Part shown: piece by piece, positions 8,040 to 16,993 of the stretch
Numbering within the stretch: position 1 is the stretch's first letter
Layout of the letters: each line of letters opens with the position of its first letter
DNA from: Paenibacillus sp. MMS20-IR301
GTDB taxonomy: Bacteria > Bacillota > Bacilli > Paenibacillales > Paenibacillaceae
NCBI RefSeq assembly: GCF_032302195.1
Contig: NZ_CP135275.1
Coordinates: 1,798,001 to 1,862,000, forward strand
Direction of reading: 5' to 3'
Length of the DNA stretch: 64,000 nucleotides
Notes under the pieces: generated by a model
What the model was told of the DNA's origin: nothing
Databases searched by the model: none
The model's input: the letters and a program-made list of their open reading frames with translations, nothing else
Translations under genes and position numbers: made by a program

Positions 8040-9212
8040 TCACATCATTTCCTGTGATCTTGTATGTGAACGTTCCCGGACGATCGATACAGCTGCAATA
8101 GCGGCTGCAATCATTACCGATCCGGCGCTGATCCAGGGAATATCCAGGATAGACAAGCTCCTGATGGAGATCCCCCCTGCTCCCGCGCCTGCTGCAAATC
8201 CGAGCTGCACAAATGAACTGTTCAGGCTTAGGGCGATACTGGAGGCTTCCGGTGCAAGCGAGACCAGATTGAAGTTCTGGGTTGGGCCAAATATCCAGAC
8301 CGCAATCTCCCAGACCACAAGAAGCAGAATCATCCCGATGATCCAACCGGATACGGAATTCAGCAGTACCAGAGCAAGCGCTTGGACAGCCATCGCACAG
8401 AGCAGTGTTCTAAGTATGCCGATCCGGTCCGCCAGAAAGCCGCCCAATCTCGATCCCAGCAGACTTCCTAACCCTAAGATCAGCAGAATGGCGCTTATTC
8501 TGTTCTCCATCGCGGGCATTGCTGCCGCCAGAAAAGGTGTAATATACGTATCGACTACCGAGAATCCGATGAATACAAAAAAGGTTACGCCCATAGTAAA
8601 TGCGATCTGCGGCTGCTTCAGGAAGTCCAGGCGGCGGGATAACGGGATAGCAGCTTCCCCGTCCATCACTGGTATATATTTGACTACTACAATGACTGCC
8701 GCCAGGCATAATACGCCTATGCCCCAGAACAGGGTCTTCCAGTCATAAGACACTGCAATGATCCGGCCGAGCGGAACGCCGAGCACCAGCGAGGAGCTGA
8801 AGCCCATAGCCACATTGGACATCGCAGAGCCTTGCTTTCCGGGTACAGCCAGCTTTGAGGCCAGCGAGTAGGCTGTAACTATGAAAATACCGGTTCCGAG
8901 ACCCAGAATCACCCGGGATACCATCAATAACGCAAAGCCCGGAAGCGAAAGGGTTGCAGTGATGCCTATCAGGATAATGATAAGCGCCATCAACAATTGC
9001 TTGCGCTGATTCATCTGCGCAGTAGCAATCATTACAATGGGTGTACCTATCGCGTTACCGAGTGCGAAGACTGTAATCAGCTGACCGGCAGTAGATACGG
9101 ATACACCGGCTGAGCTGGCTATTTTGTCAAGCATCCCTACAATACTGAACTGCGTTGTTCCTACCAGGAAACTAATTAAAGCGAGCATATATATCTTCCA
9201 GCTGTTTCTCAT
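8040..9212 (-). CDS. MFS exporter, DHA1-type
   Basis: A major facilitator protein of about 390 residues with twelve predicted membrane helices. It has the DHA1-type antiporter region (VSRVILGLGTGIFIV, and VLGVPLGRIIA in helix 5) and a central-loop motif GSRLGGFLADRIG. Such proteins export drugs, sugars or amino-acid derivatives using the proton gradient. The frame is open to ATG 9239, but ATG 9212 (MRNSWKIYML) is preferred: an AGGAGG lies 13 bases upstream and the first helix begins at once, as in family members. The gene stands alone downstream of a terminator and repeat spacer and ends about 100 bases before the YwnB-like gene. The substrate cannot be read from the sequence. Confidence 0.87.
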   Translation of the reverse strand: MRNSWKIYMLALISFLVGTTQFSIVGMLDKIASSAGVSVSTAGQLITVFALGNAIGTPIVMIATAQMNQRKQLLMALIIILIGITATLSLPGFALLMVSRVILGLGTGIFIVTAYSLASKLAVPGKQGSAMSNVAMGFSSSLVLGVPLGRIIAVSYDWKTLFWGIGVLCLAAVIVVVKYIPVMDGEAAIPLSRRLDFLKQPQIAFTMGVTFFVFIGFSVVDTYITPFLAAAMPAMENRISAILLILGLGSLLGSRLGGFLADRIGILRTLLCAMAVQALALVLLNSVSGWIIGMILLLVVWEIAVWIFGPTQNFNLVSLAPEASSIALSLNSSFVQLGFAAGAGAGGISIRSLSILDIPWISAGSVMIAAAIAAVSIVRERSHTRSQEMM

Positions 9213-9353
9213 TACGGTGACTGTTCCTCCTGTTTCCATTGTGGGCCTAAAGCTAATTATGCAGGAAAAAACATATCACCGTTATCCCGATCGTATTGAA
9301 TGATTGCCTATTCCTGTCACAGAGAATTCCAAGCCCGGCAATAGCAGCAGCCC

Positions 9354-9378
9354 AAAAAGCCGCATATGGATGCGGCTT
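9354..9378 (-). terminator. intrinsic terminator of the MacB-like operon
   Basis: The hairpin AGCCGCAT-loop-ATGCGGCT is followed on the minus strand by TTTTT. It lies about 290 bases beyond the stop of the permease gene at 9670, with the repeat element in between. Confidence 0.7.
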
Positions 9379-9433
9379 CTGTAATGGGAAATACAATGTT
9401 GTGGAGTGCTTACACTTCTATAATAATCTGACC

Positions 9434-9600
9434 CTTACGGACATCACAGCCTTTATTCGCTCAAAAAAAGCCTCTTGGGCTGGTTTACGGACATCACAGC
9501 CCTTATCCGCCGCTTTTCCACATCTTAAAATCTCTCCAGTCCGTAACGCTAAGCTAGTCACTTGAACAACCGTTGTGTGACTGGTTACTTTCTTAATAGA
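9434..9600. repeat. intergenic repeat element, copy A
   Basis: This spacer holds two tandem copies of a unit beginning TTACGGACATCACAGCC, then CCGTAACGCTAAGCTAG and a hairpin AGTCAC...GTGACT. A second, longer version lies at 24671-24912 with the same order of parts. It contains no credible gene, and the rest of the 9240-9669 gap shows only a terminator. Confidence 0.8.
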
Positions 9601-9669
9601 GCGCAGAAGCGCTCATCGTAATTCTGAGTTCCTGTGCACTCTTATATTTCTTGCAAACGCCCTCCCCTA

Positions 9670-10923
9670 TTATTCATACCGCAAGGCATCTATCGGATTA
9701 AGCTTAGCCGCCTGGTTGGCCGGATAATATCCAAAGAACACGCCGATGCTCATGGAGAATAAGACGGTACCGCCAATGACTGCAGGTGAGAAAACAGCAT
9801 GGGTATTCATCAGCAGGGCCCCTCCGGCCCCGGCTAATAAACCTATCATAATCCCGATGATGCCGCCAACCAGCGACAGCATCATCGCCTCAGCAACAAA
9901 TTGCTGGCGGATTTGATGATCCCGTGCCCCCAATGCTTTCCGTACACCAATTTCATGGGTACGCTCCGTAACGGACACCAGCATAATATTCATTACACCA
10001 ATCCCCCCGACCAGCAGGGAAATTCCGGCTATGACCGCGACGGCAACGGATAAGGTTCTCATCATCGTGGTCATTGATTCAACTTCACTTTGCATATTAA
10101 AAGCATAACCTTCCCAGTCTGAATTACTCTGAGTCAGATGCTTAACATACGTATCCAGCTTGCCGGTAATCAGATTAATATCTGTATTCTTATGGGGCAT
10201 AATCGTAATCATGGCAAAATTCTTGAAGGCTGCTTCCTTCTTGGCGCTGGTTACGGGGATGAACCCGTTCGTTTCAATATCTCTGCTGGAGGATGTCATG
10301 AACTGTGACTGCTCATAACGATAGATGCCTATAATTGTAAACTGTTTGATCGCCCGCTCCATATATACGCTAACGTTACCACCGATTGCCGAACCGGAGG
10401 AGCCGTAAAGGGCTTGCGCCGTTTGATCCGAAATCACAATGACACTGCGGTTCCCCTGTACATCTGCATCACTGATAGTTCTGCCCTGCAGCAGCTTTAT
10501 ATTGTTGACCCGGCTGTACCCGGGATTCACTCCTATTAAAGACATATTGCTGTACTTACGCCCGATGCGGGCCTTCCCTCTTCCCAGCTCCTCCGTTAGG
10601 GAGATCGCTTCAATATCCGGATAGTTGGCCAGCATGGATTCAATTTGCTGCATGGAGAAGCGGTCTTTATCCTTCGGCTGCACAGCACTTAGGGTCTCGT
10701 CGTAGGGAGAAGGAGCCTCTTCAGAGCGCAAATGTACGCCGACGGTAACATTATTGACTCCAAGCCCCTGCATCTGGTTTGTAACTGAAGCAGTAACTAC
10801 ATTCCCCAGGGAAATGATTGAAATTACTGAGGATATCCCGATAATAATACCCAGCATCGTGAGGAACGAGCGCAGCTTATTCGCTCTCAGACTTTCAAGG
10901 GCAAGCAGAAGATTATCAATCAT
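9670..10923 (-). CDS. MacB/YknZ-like ABC transporter permease
   Basis: A 417-residue permease of the MacB/FtsX type. One membrane helix at the N-terminus (RSFLTMLGIIIGISSVISI) is followed by a large extracellular domain (about residues 45-280) and three C-terminal helices, the first preceded by ERTHEIGVRKALGA, the family's coupling-helix region. Such mechanotransmission permeases do not carry substrate through the membrane themselves; they drive an adaptor outside. The start overlaps the stop of the ATPase gene by four bases, so the two are translationally coupled. With the ATPase and the long adaptor at 11628-13898 it forms a YknXYZ-like pump, which in Bacillus subtilis protects against the toxin SdpC. 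Confidence 0.9.
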   Translation of the reverse strand: MIDNLLLALESLRANKLRSFLTMLGIIIGISSVISIISLGNVVTASVTNQMQGLGVNNVTVGVHLRSEEAPSPYDETLSAVQPKDKDRFSMQQIESMLANYPDIEAISLTEELGRGKARIGRKYSNMSLIGVNPGYSRVNNIKLLQGRTISDADVQGNRSVIVISDQTAQALYGSSGSAIGGNVSVYMERAIKQFTIIGIYRYEQSQFMTSSSRDIETNGFIPVTSAKKEAAFKNFAMITIMPHKNTDINLITGKLDTYVKHLTQSNSDWEGYAFNMQSEVESMTTMMRTLSVAVAVIAGISLLVGGIGVMNIMLVSVTERTHEIGVRKALGARDHQIRQQFVAEAMMLSLVGGIIGIMIGLLAGAGGALLMNTHAVFSPAVIGGTVLFSMSIGVFFGYYPANQAAKLNPIDALRYE

Positions 10924-11624
10924 TGATGAATCCCTCCGGAATTGCCGCCCGGTTCATCAGAAACGATAACACCGTCTCTAAGCGTAACGATCCGCGGGCA
11001 TAGCTGTGCAAGCTCAACCGAGTGAGTAATGAACAGAATTGTTTTCCGGTCCTCGCGGTTAATCCGCAGGAACAGGTCCATCACCAGATTTCCGGTCACT
11101 GAATCGAGTGCGCCGGTAGGCTCATCAGCCAGTATAATGGATGGGTTGTTCGCCAGCGCCCGGGCAATCGCCACACGCTGCATCTGTCCGCCGGAGAGCT
11201 CATTCGGCTGATGATGAAGCCGCTCCCCCATCCCGACCATTTCTAATAGTTCTTTCCCGCGTTTTGATCGTTCAGCTGCCTTCATGCCGGCATACATCAT
11301 AGGCAGCTCTACGTTCTTCAGTGCACTGTTGCGGGGGATGAGGTTGAAGGATTGAAACACAAAGCCGATCTTCTGATTACGGATGTGAGCCAGCTCCTCC
11401 CGGCTTAGCCGCTCAAGCGGCATTCCATCCAGGACATATCCGCCGCTCGTTGGCTGATCTAGGGCACCGATAATGTTCATTAAAGTTGATTTCCCTGAAC
11501 CCGATTGCCCGACTATGGCTACGAATTCCCCTTCAGCTATACTAAGATTCACGTGATTGAGCACGGTGATTTCATTTGCTGTGCCTGTGTAATACTTCTT
11601 AACCAGATCACTGATCTCAATCAT
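10920..11624 (-). CDS. MacB/LolD-type ABC transporter ATP-binding protein
   Basis: A 234-residue ATPase of the LolD/MacB/YknY class. Motifs: Walker A VGQSGSGKST, Q-loop VFQSFNLIP, signature LSGGQMQRVAIARA, Walker B IILADEPTGALD and the switch histidine in LFITHS. The TGALD after Walker B is characteristic of the class that pairs with FtsX-like permeases. It ends in a short hydrophilic tail that overlaps the permease start by four bases and begins three bases after the adaptor stop. The three genes therefore form one tight operon in the order adaptor, ATPase, permease. Confidence 0.93.
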   Translation of the reverse strand: MIEISDLVKKYYTGTANEITVLNHVNLSIAEGEFVAIVGQSGSGKSTLMNIIGALDQPTSGGYVLDGMPLERLSREELAHIRNQKIGFVFQSFNLIPRNSALKNVELPMMYAGMKAAERSKRGKELLEMVGMGERLHHQPNELSGGQMQRVAIARALANNPSIILADEPTGALDSVTGNLVMDLFLRINREDRKTILFITHSVELAQLCPRIVTLRDGVIVSDEPGGNSGGIHQ

Positions 11625-11627
11625 GCC

Positions 11628-13898
11628 TCATTCCTCCCAGCGTAAGCTTGGTGAAGTTGCCAGCAGCTCTGCAGCAGCTTGACCGTTCGCTTCAATAATC
11701 ATACCAGGCTCGAGGGCAGCCGCCGTTATTTCCACCAGGATGTCATTTTGAATTCCTGATGCTACCGGAAGCTTCTGGAGCTTATCTGCCCGGCGCACAT
11801 AGATGGCCTCACCTTGCGCATCATTAACTACAGCTTCAATGGGGACGGCAAAGACATTATCTTTTTCCTGCAGTACAATGTTCATCCGGGCATTCATACC
11901 TATGCGGATGCGCGGGTCAGCTTGAATCAGGTCAACTTTAGCTGCGAACTGCACATTAGTGCTTCCGGAGGTCTCGCCTGTTGCCGTCTTATCGGCCGCG
12001 CTGGCAAGAAAACCTACTTGTGCCTTGAATTCCTCTTCAGCGGTACCATCGGTTTTGATCACTGCTTGTTGTCCAAGCTGCATCACCCCGATATCGGATT
12101 CGCCTACTGTAGTGGTTACGGTCAGGTGGTCGGCATCCTCGACTACAAACATTAATCCTGTGGCAAACTGGCCAGCTGTAGAGTTGCTGAAAGTTACAGT
12201 TCCCGAAATAGGAGCCAGGAGGACTGCATCTGTCAGCTGTTTATTCAGCTTATCCAGTGTAACCTGCTGCAGATCAATGCTTAGCTGCGCTGCCTCAACC
12301 GTTTTCTGCTCAGACGCCTGCAGACTTAATTTTGCGGAGGAATAGCTGTTCTCAGCACGCTGAAGCGCCGTATTTGCGGTGGTATAGGCATCGCTTTGAT
12401 TTTTCAAAGCACTCTCATAGTTAATATTTGCCCGTTCCAGTGAATCCTTAGCGGTAGTCAGTGTATCCTGTGTGCCGCTTACAGCACTTGAATACGCATT
12501 TTGTGCTCTTTGCAGCGTATCCTTGGCCGTGCCCAGAGCATCCCTGGAGGCTTTGAGCGCATGATCATAGGCCTGCTGTGCTTTGTCTAAGCTGTCACGT
12601 GAGTTGATCAATCCCTCGCCGGCTGCGGCCACCGCGGAGTCATAACTAATTTGCGCCCGTTCTATGGCAAGTCTGGCCTGTTCCAGATTATCATCAGAAC
12701 TTTCAACGGATTGTTTATACTCAAGTTCTGCAGATTTCATGGATTCTTCTGCCGATTTGATGCTCTGCTTCATTTCTTCAGTAGCCGCAGTAACAGCAGC
12801 CTGCTTCTCACTTACAATAGCCAGGTTCTGCTTGACAACCTCTTGCAGGGCGGGGTCTCCGTCCGGGTTCTCTACAGATCTGCCGGCTTCGTATTTGGTT
12901 ACCGCTTCATTATAATTCCGCTGGGCATTCTGCAAATCATTGGCCGCCTGGTTTAATTTGGGGTTGGACTGGGCCTGGCGGTGAGCTTCTATTGCGGTGT
13001 TGTAACGGTTCTGGGTAGCACGTACGCTAAGTGAAACATTATTCTGCTTCAATTGAGTGTACTTGTTAACCGCAGCATTCAGCTCTGAACGTGCGCTCTT
13101 AACTGCTGCTGTATTATCAGATTGGGCCTGCAGGGAATTATAGACACGCTGAGCCGTTTCCAGCTCCTTTTGCGCTGTAGCTACATTCTCCGTCCGTTCA
13201 CCTTGAGAGTACAGCTGTTCATATGTCCGCTCGGCAACCGCAAGCTCAGTCTTGACTGACAATCCGGCAGCACCCGTATTCCCTTCAGCGTGGGATTTAG
13301 CTGTACTGTATTGCCGGCTAGCGATTTCCAGCTCGGCTTTAGCAGTCTGAACCGCGGCATTGGGGTTTGATTCTGCTTCTCTTCTTGCTTCCTTGTACTG
13401 GCGCTGTGCTGAATCCAGTTCAAGCTTTGCAGCTTTCAGGCTGGCAGCATTGGTGGAAATGGTATTCTTAATTTCAATCCCGGCGGTTTCCTTCGAATTC
13501 ATGGCAGTCAATAAATTCAACCGGGCTGTCCGGATATCCATCTCCAGATCGGCCGTATCCAGCTTAGCCAATACTTGTCCGCTGCTCACGTGCTCACCCT
13601 TCTTAACCAGCACCTCTAGTACTTTTAACGAAGAAGGTGCATATACCTGCCGTGAGTTTTGGCTGTTTACGGTACCTGACAGCAGCAGTGTGCGGGATAT
13701 CCGCTGCTTCTCCAGCTGCAGGGTAGTCAGGTTATTGAGTGCCTGCCCTTGCCGCTGGCTGCCCGTTACCAAGAATGAGATAAGCTGCCACACCACCAGG
13801 ATCAGCACAACACTTAGCACCAGAACTCTTTTTTTCTTGAAAAACCTTCTGCCGGTGCCGTCAGATTTCCGGATATTATCCAAATTCGCAGTATTCAT
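11628..13898 (-). CDS. HlyD/YknX-like adaptor with greatly expanded coiled coil
   Basis: A 756-residue membrane-fusion/adaptor protein, about twice the usual 370-400 residues. Order: cytoplasmic basic start, one membrane helix (about 24-45), the first lipoyl half (VLVKKGEHVSSGQVLAKLD), an alanine/tyrosine-rich helical region of some 450 residues, the second lipoyl half (LLAPISGTVTFSNS), a beta-barrel domain (VGESDIGVMQLGQQAVI) and a membrane-proximal domain. The descending helix shows at least four 25-residue repeats with the pattern LxxAQxxYxxA (for example DSLDKAQQAYDHALKAS, then DTLQRAQNAYSSAVSGT). The ascending part has looser 27-30-residue repeats. It is the first gene of the operon with the ATPase and permease, and its promoter region holds the CTTAAG boxes. 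The long helices could cross a thick peptidoglycan wall; that role is inference. Confidence 0.88.
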   Translation of the reverse strand: MNTANLDNIRKSDGTGRRFFKKKRVLVLSVVLILVVWQLISFLVTGSQRQGQALNNLTTLQLEKQRISRTLLLSGTVNSQNSRQVYAPSSLKVLEVLVKKGEHVSSGQVLAKLDTADLEMDIRTARLNLLTAMNSKETAGIEIKNTISTNAASLKAAKLELDSAQRQYKEARREAESNPNAAVQTAKAELEIASRQYSTAKSHAEGNTGAAGLSVKTELAVAERTYEQLYSQGERTENVATAQKELETAQRVYNSLQAQSDNTAAVKSARSELNAAVNKYTQLKQNNVSLSVRATQNRYNTAIEAHRQAQSNPKLNQAANDLQNAQRNYNEAVTKYEAGRSVENPDGDPALQEVVKQNLAIVSEKQAAVTAATEEMKQSIKSAEESMKSAELEYKQSVESSDDNLEQARLAIERAQISYDSAVAAAGEGLINSRDSLDKAQQAYDHALKASRDALGTAKDTLQRAQNAYSSAVSGTQDTLTTAKDSLERANINYESALKNQSDAYTTANTALQRAENSYSSAKLSLQASEQKTVEAAQLSIDLQQVTLDKLNKQLTDAVLLAPISGTVTFSNSTAGQFATGLMFVVEDADHLTVTTTVGESDIGVMQLGQQAVIKTDGTAEEEFKAQVGFLASAADKTATGETSGSTNVQFAAKVDLIQADPRIRIGMNARMNIVLQEKDNVFAVPIEAVVNDAQGEAIYVRRADKLQKLPVASGIQNDILVEITAAALEPGMIIEANGQAAAELLATSPSLRWEE

Positions 13899-13960
13899 CC
13901 TCTATTGCCGCTCCCCCATAATTCATTAATTTAAATAGTACCTTCACTGTAGCGGAGGAA

Positions 13961-14002
13961 TCTTAAGAACGGCCCATACCAGATCTTAAGAATTCTTAAG
14001 TT
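13961..14002. promoter_or_regulatory. three CTTAAG boxes between adaptor operon and two-component genes
   Basis: CTTAAG occurs at 13962, 13985 and 13995 (spacings 23 and 10 bases); the last two form TCTTAAGAATTCTTAAG. Tandem half-sites one helical turn apart are typical of OmpR/PhoB-type regulators. Exactly the same spacing recurs at 16867-16910. On the adaptor side the first box overlaps the -35 position of a candidate promoter (-10 TACTAT). On the regulator side the boxes lie upstream of a promoter with a good -10 (TATACT at 14038) but a poor -35. Confidence 0.65.
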
Positions 14003-14067
14003 GCCGAAATAGTGTAGTTTCTTGTCAGACTGCATACTATACTGAGGTTACGACTGGAGGGAAACGG

Positions 14068-14766
14068 ATGGACACAACGCACAATATCTTAATTGCCGAT
14101 GATAACGACGAAATCAGGGAAATTGTCCGGGTCTTACTGGAGAGTGAGAACTATAATGTCACTGAGGCTGTAAACGGTGATGATGCAGTCAACAAGGTGG
14201 ATGAACACACGGATTTAATCATTCTTGATATTATGATGCCGATAAAATCCGGGTTTAAGGCTTGTGTAGAAATCCGCGAAAAAACAAGTGCACCTATCTT
14301 ATTTTTAACCGCTAAAACTCAGGATTCAGATAAATATATGGCCTTTTCTGCCGGGAGCGATGATTACTTATCCAAGCCATTTTCGTATACAGAGCTGGTA
14401 TCCCGCGTAAAGGCCTTGTTAAGAAGATATTACGTCTACAAAGGCAAGGATAAGCCGCAGTCTGCTGATCATCTTTCGCTCCATGAAATCAGTATTAATA
14501 CAGCAATTAACGAGGTGTTCGCCGGGGATAAAGAAGTCCAGTTAACAGAGATTGAGTACCGGATCCTCTTACTGCTTGGACAGCACCAGAAGAAAATTTT
14601 CTCAGCCCAGAATTTGTACGAGAGCGTATGGGGAGAACCCTACTACTACAGCTGTAACAACACCGTAATGGTGCACATCCGGAATCTCCGCAGCAAGCTG
14701 GAGCAGGATCCGCAAAACCCTAAGTTAATCAAAACCGTTTGGGGAAAGGGGTATCGGATTGAGTAA
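14068..14766 (+). CDS. OmpR-family response regulator
   Basis: A 232-residue response regulator: receiver domain (1-120) with the acidic pair in IADDNDE, the phosphoacceptor aspartate in LIILDIMMP (about residue 54), the conserved threonine in LFLTAKT and lysine in YLSKPF, then a winged-helix DNA-binding domain (about 130-232) with EIEYRILLLL and HIRNLRSKLE. The layout resembles VanR-type regulators. The start has a GGAGGG ribosome site. The last eight bases overlap the kinase gene. It probably acts on the three-box CTTAAG sites at 13961-14002 and 16867-16910, which would place the adaptor-ABC pump, its own operon and the 16.9 kb divergent genes under its control. Confidence 0.92.
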   Translation: MDTTHNILIADDNDEIREIVRVLLESENYNVTEAVNGDDAVNKVDEHTDLIILDIMMPIKSGFKACVEIREKTSAPILFLTAKTQDSDKYMAFSAGSDDYLSKPFSYTELVSRVKALLRRYYVYKGKDKPQSADHLSLHEISINTAINEVFAGDKEVQLTEIEYRILLLLGQHQKKIFSAQNLYESVWGEPYYYSCNNTVMVHIRNLRSKLEQDPQNPKLIKTVWGKGYRIE

Positions 14767-16084
14767 GGACTTCTTCAGGGGAAAATTAAAAATCGAGCTG
14801 ATCCTGTGTCTAATCCTTTCATTTGCTGCAGCAGTCGGTTTGTTTTTTGTATTACAGGCAACAGGAGAAGGCTTGCTGGATAACTATTTTAGTAAATCTA
14901 CCTATATTGAAGATCAGAGAAAACAGGTGGTTAATGATTTCAAACAGTATGTATCAGATAAGCATCTAACCGTCTATGATGAGGAGGAAATTGCACGCTG
15001 GGTTAAAAATGAACGTTATATCAGTCTGTATATGTTTGTAGAAGACAAGCTTATCTTCAGTTCCACAGAAAATGAATCGGAGCCGGGCGGAAGTGACATC
15101 CTTATGTCTCCCCTGTTGATGAACAAGCCTCTCTACGACGTTCCATTTAACGGTACCGTTGCCCAGACCTATATTGACAGCTACTTTGAGTATAAGTACT
15201 ACTTTGTTGTTTCATTTATCGGCATTTCAATCGCTTTTCTGTTTTTTATCTTTGTCATGCTCTTCTTTATCAACCGGAAGACCTCTTATATTGCTGTGCT
15301 TGACAAGGAAATTAAGATCCTGGAAGGCGGAGAATTGGATTATCCGATTACCAGCAGAGGCAAGGACGAGCTTGCTTCATTAGCGCAAAGTATTAACGAG
15401 ATGCGGAAATCCTTTATTGAACGGCTGGACAGCGAGGATAAAGCCCGGAATGCCAACAGTGAGCTGGTCACGGCGATGTCACATGATTTACGTACCCCGC
15501 TCACCGCGCTCATTGGTTATTTAGATATCATCGAGTACCGGAAGTATAAAACGGATGAGCATTTAATGCAGTACATCCATAACAGCAGAGAAAAAGCCTA
15601 TCAGATTAAACAGCTCTCCGATAAGCTTTTTGAGTATTTTACGGTTTCTAATCTTACAGAGGATCATTTGGAACTTGAATCCTATGACGGAATCCAGCTG
15701 CTCGACCAGCTTTTGGATGATCAACTTTTAATCCTGCAAAATAGCGGTTTTCAGTTTCAATACATCCCGTCCGATCGCCCTTTCCAACTTGAGCTGAACG
15801 TGATTTCTATGCGCAGGGTATTTGATAATATTTTCTCAAACATTACAAAGTATGCCGATAAAGCTTCATCTGTCATCATTAAGTACCAGTTACGGAATCA
15901 GATGCTGCTGATAAGCATTTCTAACGAGATTAGCCGGACCTCAAGAGACATAACAGGCACAGGAATCGGGGTAAAGACATGTACCCGGATTATCGAGCAG
16001 CATAACGGGAAATTAGCTATAACCAAGGGAGAGCATACGTATTCCATTCATATCAGTTTGCCTGCTGCCCTCACTCCGGTTTAA
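14759..16084 (+). CDS. sensor histidine kinase
   Basis: A 441-residue membrane kinase. It starts at TTG 14759, six to seven bases after AAAGGGG and inside the end of the regulator gene. One membrane helix lies near residues 11-33, an extracellular sensor loop of about 120 residues follows, a second helix sits near 155-180, and then come HAMP (about 180-235), an H-box AMSHDLRTPLTALIGYLDI (about residue 240), an N-box DNIFSNITKYA and a G-box GTGIGVKTCTRI. It should phosphorylate the response regulator encoded just upstream. The short extracellular loop does not reveal its signal; antimicrobial peptide or envelope stress fits the adjacent pumps. The stop overlaps the stop of the convergent TVP38-like gene (shared TTAA). 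Confidence 0.92.
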   Translation: MSKDFFRGKLKIELILCLILSFAAAVGLFFVLQATGEGLLDNYFSKSTYIEDQRKQVVNDFKQYVSDKHLTVYDEEEIARWVKNERYISLYMFVEDKLIFSSTENESEPGGSDILMSPLLMNKPLYDVPFNGTVAQTYIDSYFEYKYYFVVSFIGISIAFLFFIFVMLFFINRKTSYIAVLDKEIKILEGGELDYPITSRGKDELASLAQSINEMRKSFIERLDSEDKARNANSELVTAMSHDLRTPLTALIGYLDIIEYRKYKTDEHLMQYIHNSREKAYQIKQLSDKLFEYFTVSNLTEDHLELESYDGIQLLDQLLDDQLLILQNSGFQFQYIPSDRPFQLELNVISMRRVFDNIFSNITKYADKASSVIIKYQLRNQMLLISISNEISRTSRDITGTGIGVKTCTRIIEQHNGKLAITKGEHTYSIHISLPAALTPV

Positions 16085-16812
16085 CGAAGGAATTCATTTC
16101 CATTCTCATACCTCTCTTCTTTTTTTATTTTGTTCCGTTTGGTAAGTTGATGAATGAGCTTGTCTTTATATAGCCACCCGAGCAGAAAAGCGAGAACGGA
16201 CAGGACCGATATAACCACTGTTGTTACATAATTCTGCTGATAAATAGTAGAGCCTACGCTTGCCGATAGAATAATCCAGGGCATTCTTCCCAGCAGTAAA
16301 ATTATAAAAAACTTTAGCGGCTTGATTGGGGTCAGTGCAGCGAGATAGATGAACAAATCCTTAGGCAGCCCTGGTATAACAAAAAAGATAAAAAGAATAA
16401 CCGGGAAATGCTCATGGTGCATGATGTTAGTCATCCAGCGGGACTTGCTCTTGCTCAGCAGCTGTTCTACGAAAGAACGGGCCATATACCGGGTGAAAAA
16501 GAATGCGATTACCGCGCCAATGAGCATTCCTGCGGTTGTGTACAGGCTTCCTATTGACGTACCGTAGATATATCCGCCGGCGATTTGAACAACTTCCCCC
16601 GGAATGGGGGCAACGACGGTCTGAAGAATCTGAAATCCTATGAAAACAGCGGGTCCCCAGTGTCCGGAAGACAGAATGAATTCTCTGAACTTTGGTATGG
16701 ACACTGTAATTTCGAGGATGCGAGGCAAATGAATAAGAATCACTGTCAGAATAGTAACGCCCACTATAGTCAGCAGTATTTTGCTTGCTATTGCTTTTTT
16801 GGTTTTAGCCAC
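16081..16812 (-). CDS. TVP38/TMEM64 (DedA-related) membrane protein
   Basis: A 243-residue integral membrane protein of the VTT/TVP38 superfamily. It begins at GTG 16812 after GGGAGG. The re-entrant-loop region is recognisable: SGHWGPAVFIGFQILQ, then APIPGEVVQIAGGYIYG, and later VIPGLPKDLFIYLAAL. Related DedA and VTT proteins act in lipid scrambling or flipping and in membrane homeostasis; which lipid this one handles is unknown. The C-terminus is charged (about 25 residues, KRNKIKKEERY). Its stop overlaps that of the histidine kinase, and its upstream region carries the same three-box CTTAAG pattern as the pump operon, so joint regulation is likely. Confidence 0.88.
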   Translation of the reverse strand: MAKTKKAIASKILLTIVGVTILTVILIHLPRILEITVSIPKFREFILSSGHWGPAVFIGFQILQTVVAPIPGEVVQIAGGYIYGTSIGSLYTTAGMLIGAVIAFFFTRYMARSFVEQLLSKSKSRWMTNIMHHEHFPVILFIFFVIPGLPKDLFIYLAALTPIKPLKFFIILLLGRMPWIILSASVGSTIYQQNYVTTVVISVLSVLAFLLGWLYKDKLIHQLTKRNKIKKEERYENGNEFLR

Positions 16813-16866
16813 AGTAAGTAGGCCTCCCTCTTATCTCTTTGTATATAAATAAAGTTTAGACAACAC

Positions 16867-16910
16867 TTCTTAAGTTCAGCATATCGAGGATCTTAAGAAT
16901 TCTTAAGTAA
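16867..16910. promoter_or_regulatory. second three-box CTTAAG cluster
   Basis: CTTAAG at 16869, 16892 and 16902: spacings of 23 and 10 bases, identical to 13961-14002, and the joined pair again reads TCTTAAGAATTCTTAAG. It lies between the divergent TVP38-like gene (minus) and the MarR-ABC operon (plus), and is probably bound by the response regulator encoded at 14068. Confidence 0.65.
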
Positions 16911-16948
16911 GGCTTGCCGTGTGTGACAATAGCTTAAATCTATGTTAT

Positions 16949-16972
16949 TATTAGTCCGAAATCAGACTATTA
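16949..16972 (+). promoter_or_regulatory. candidate MarR operator
   Basis: An inverted repeat ATTAGTC-N8-GACTATT (one mismatch) lies 22 bases before the MarR start and overlaps the -10-like TATTAT at 16968. Size and position fit autorepression by a MarR dimer. Confidence 0.5.
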
Positions 16973-16993
16973 TAAATGAAAAGGAGTCTATAA

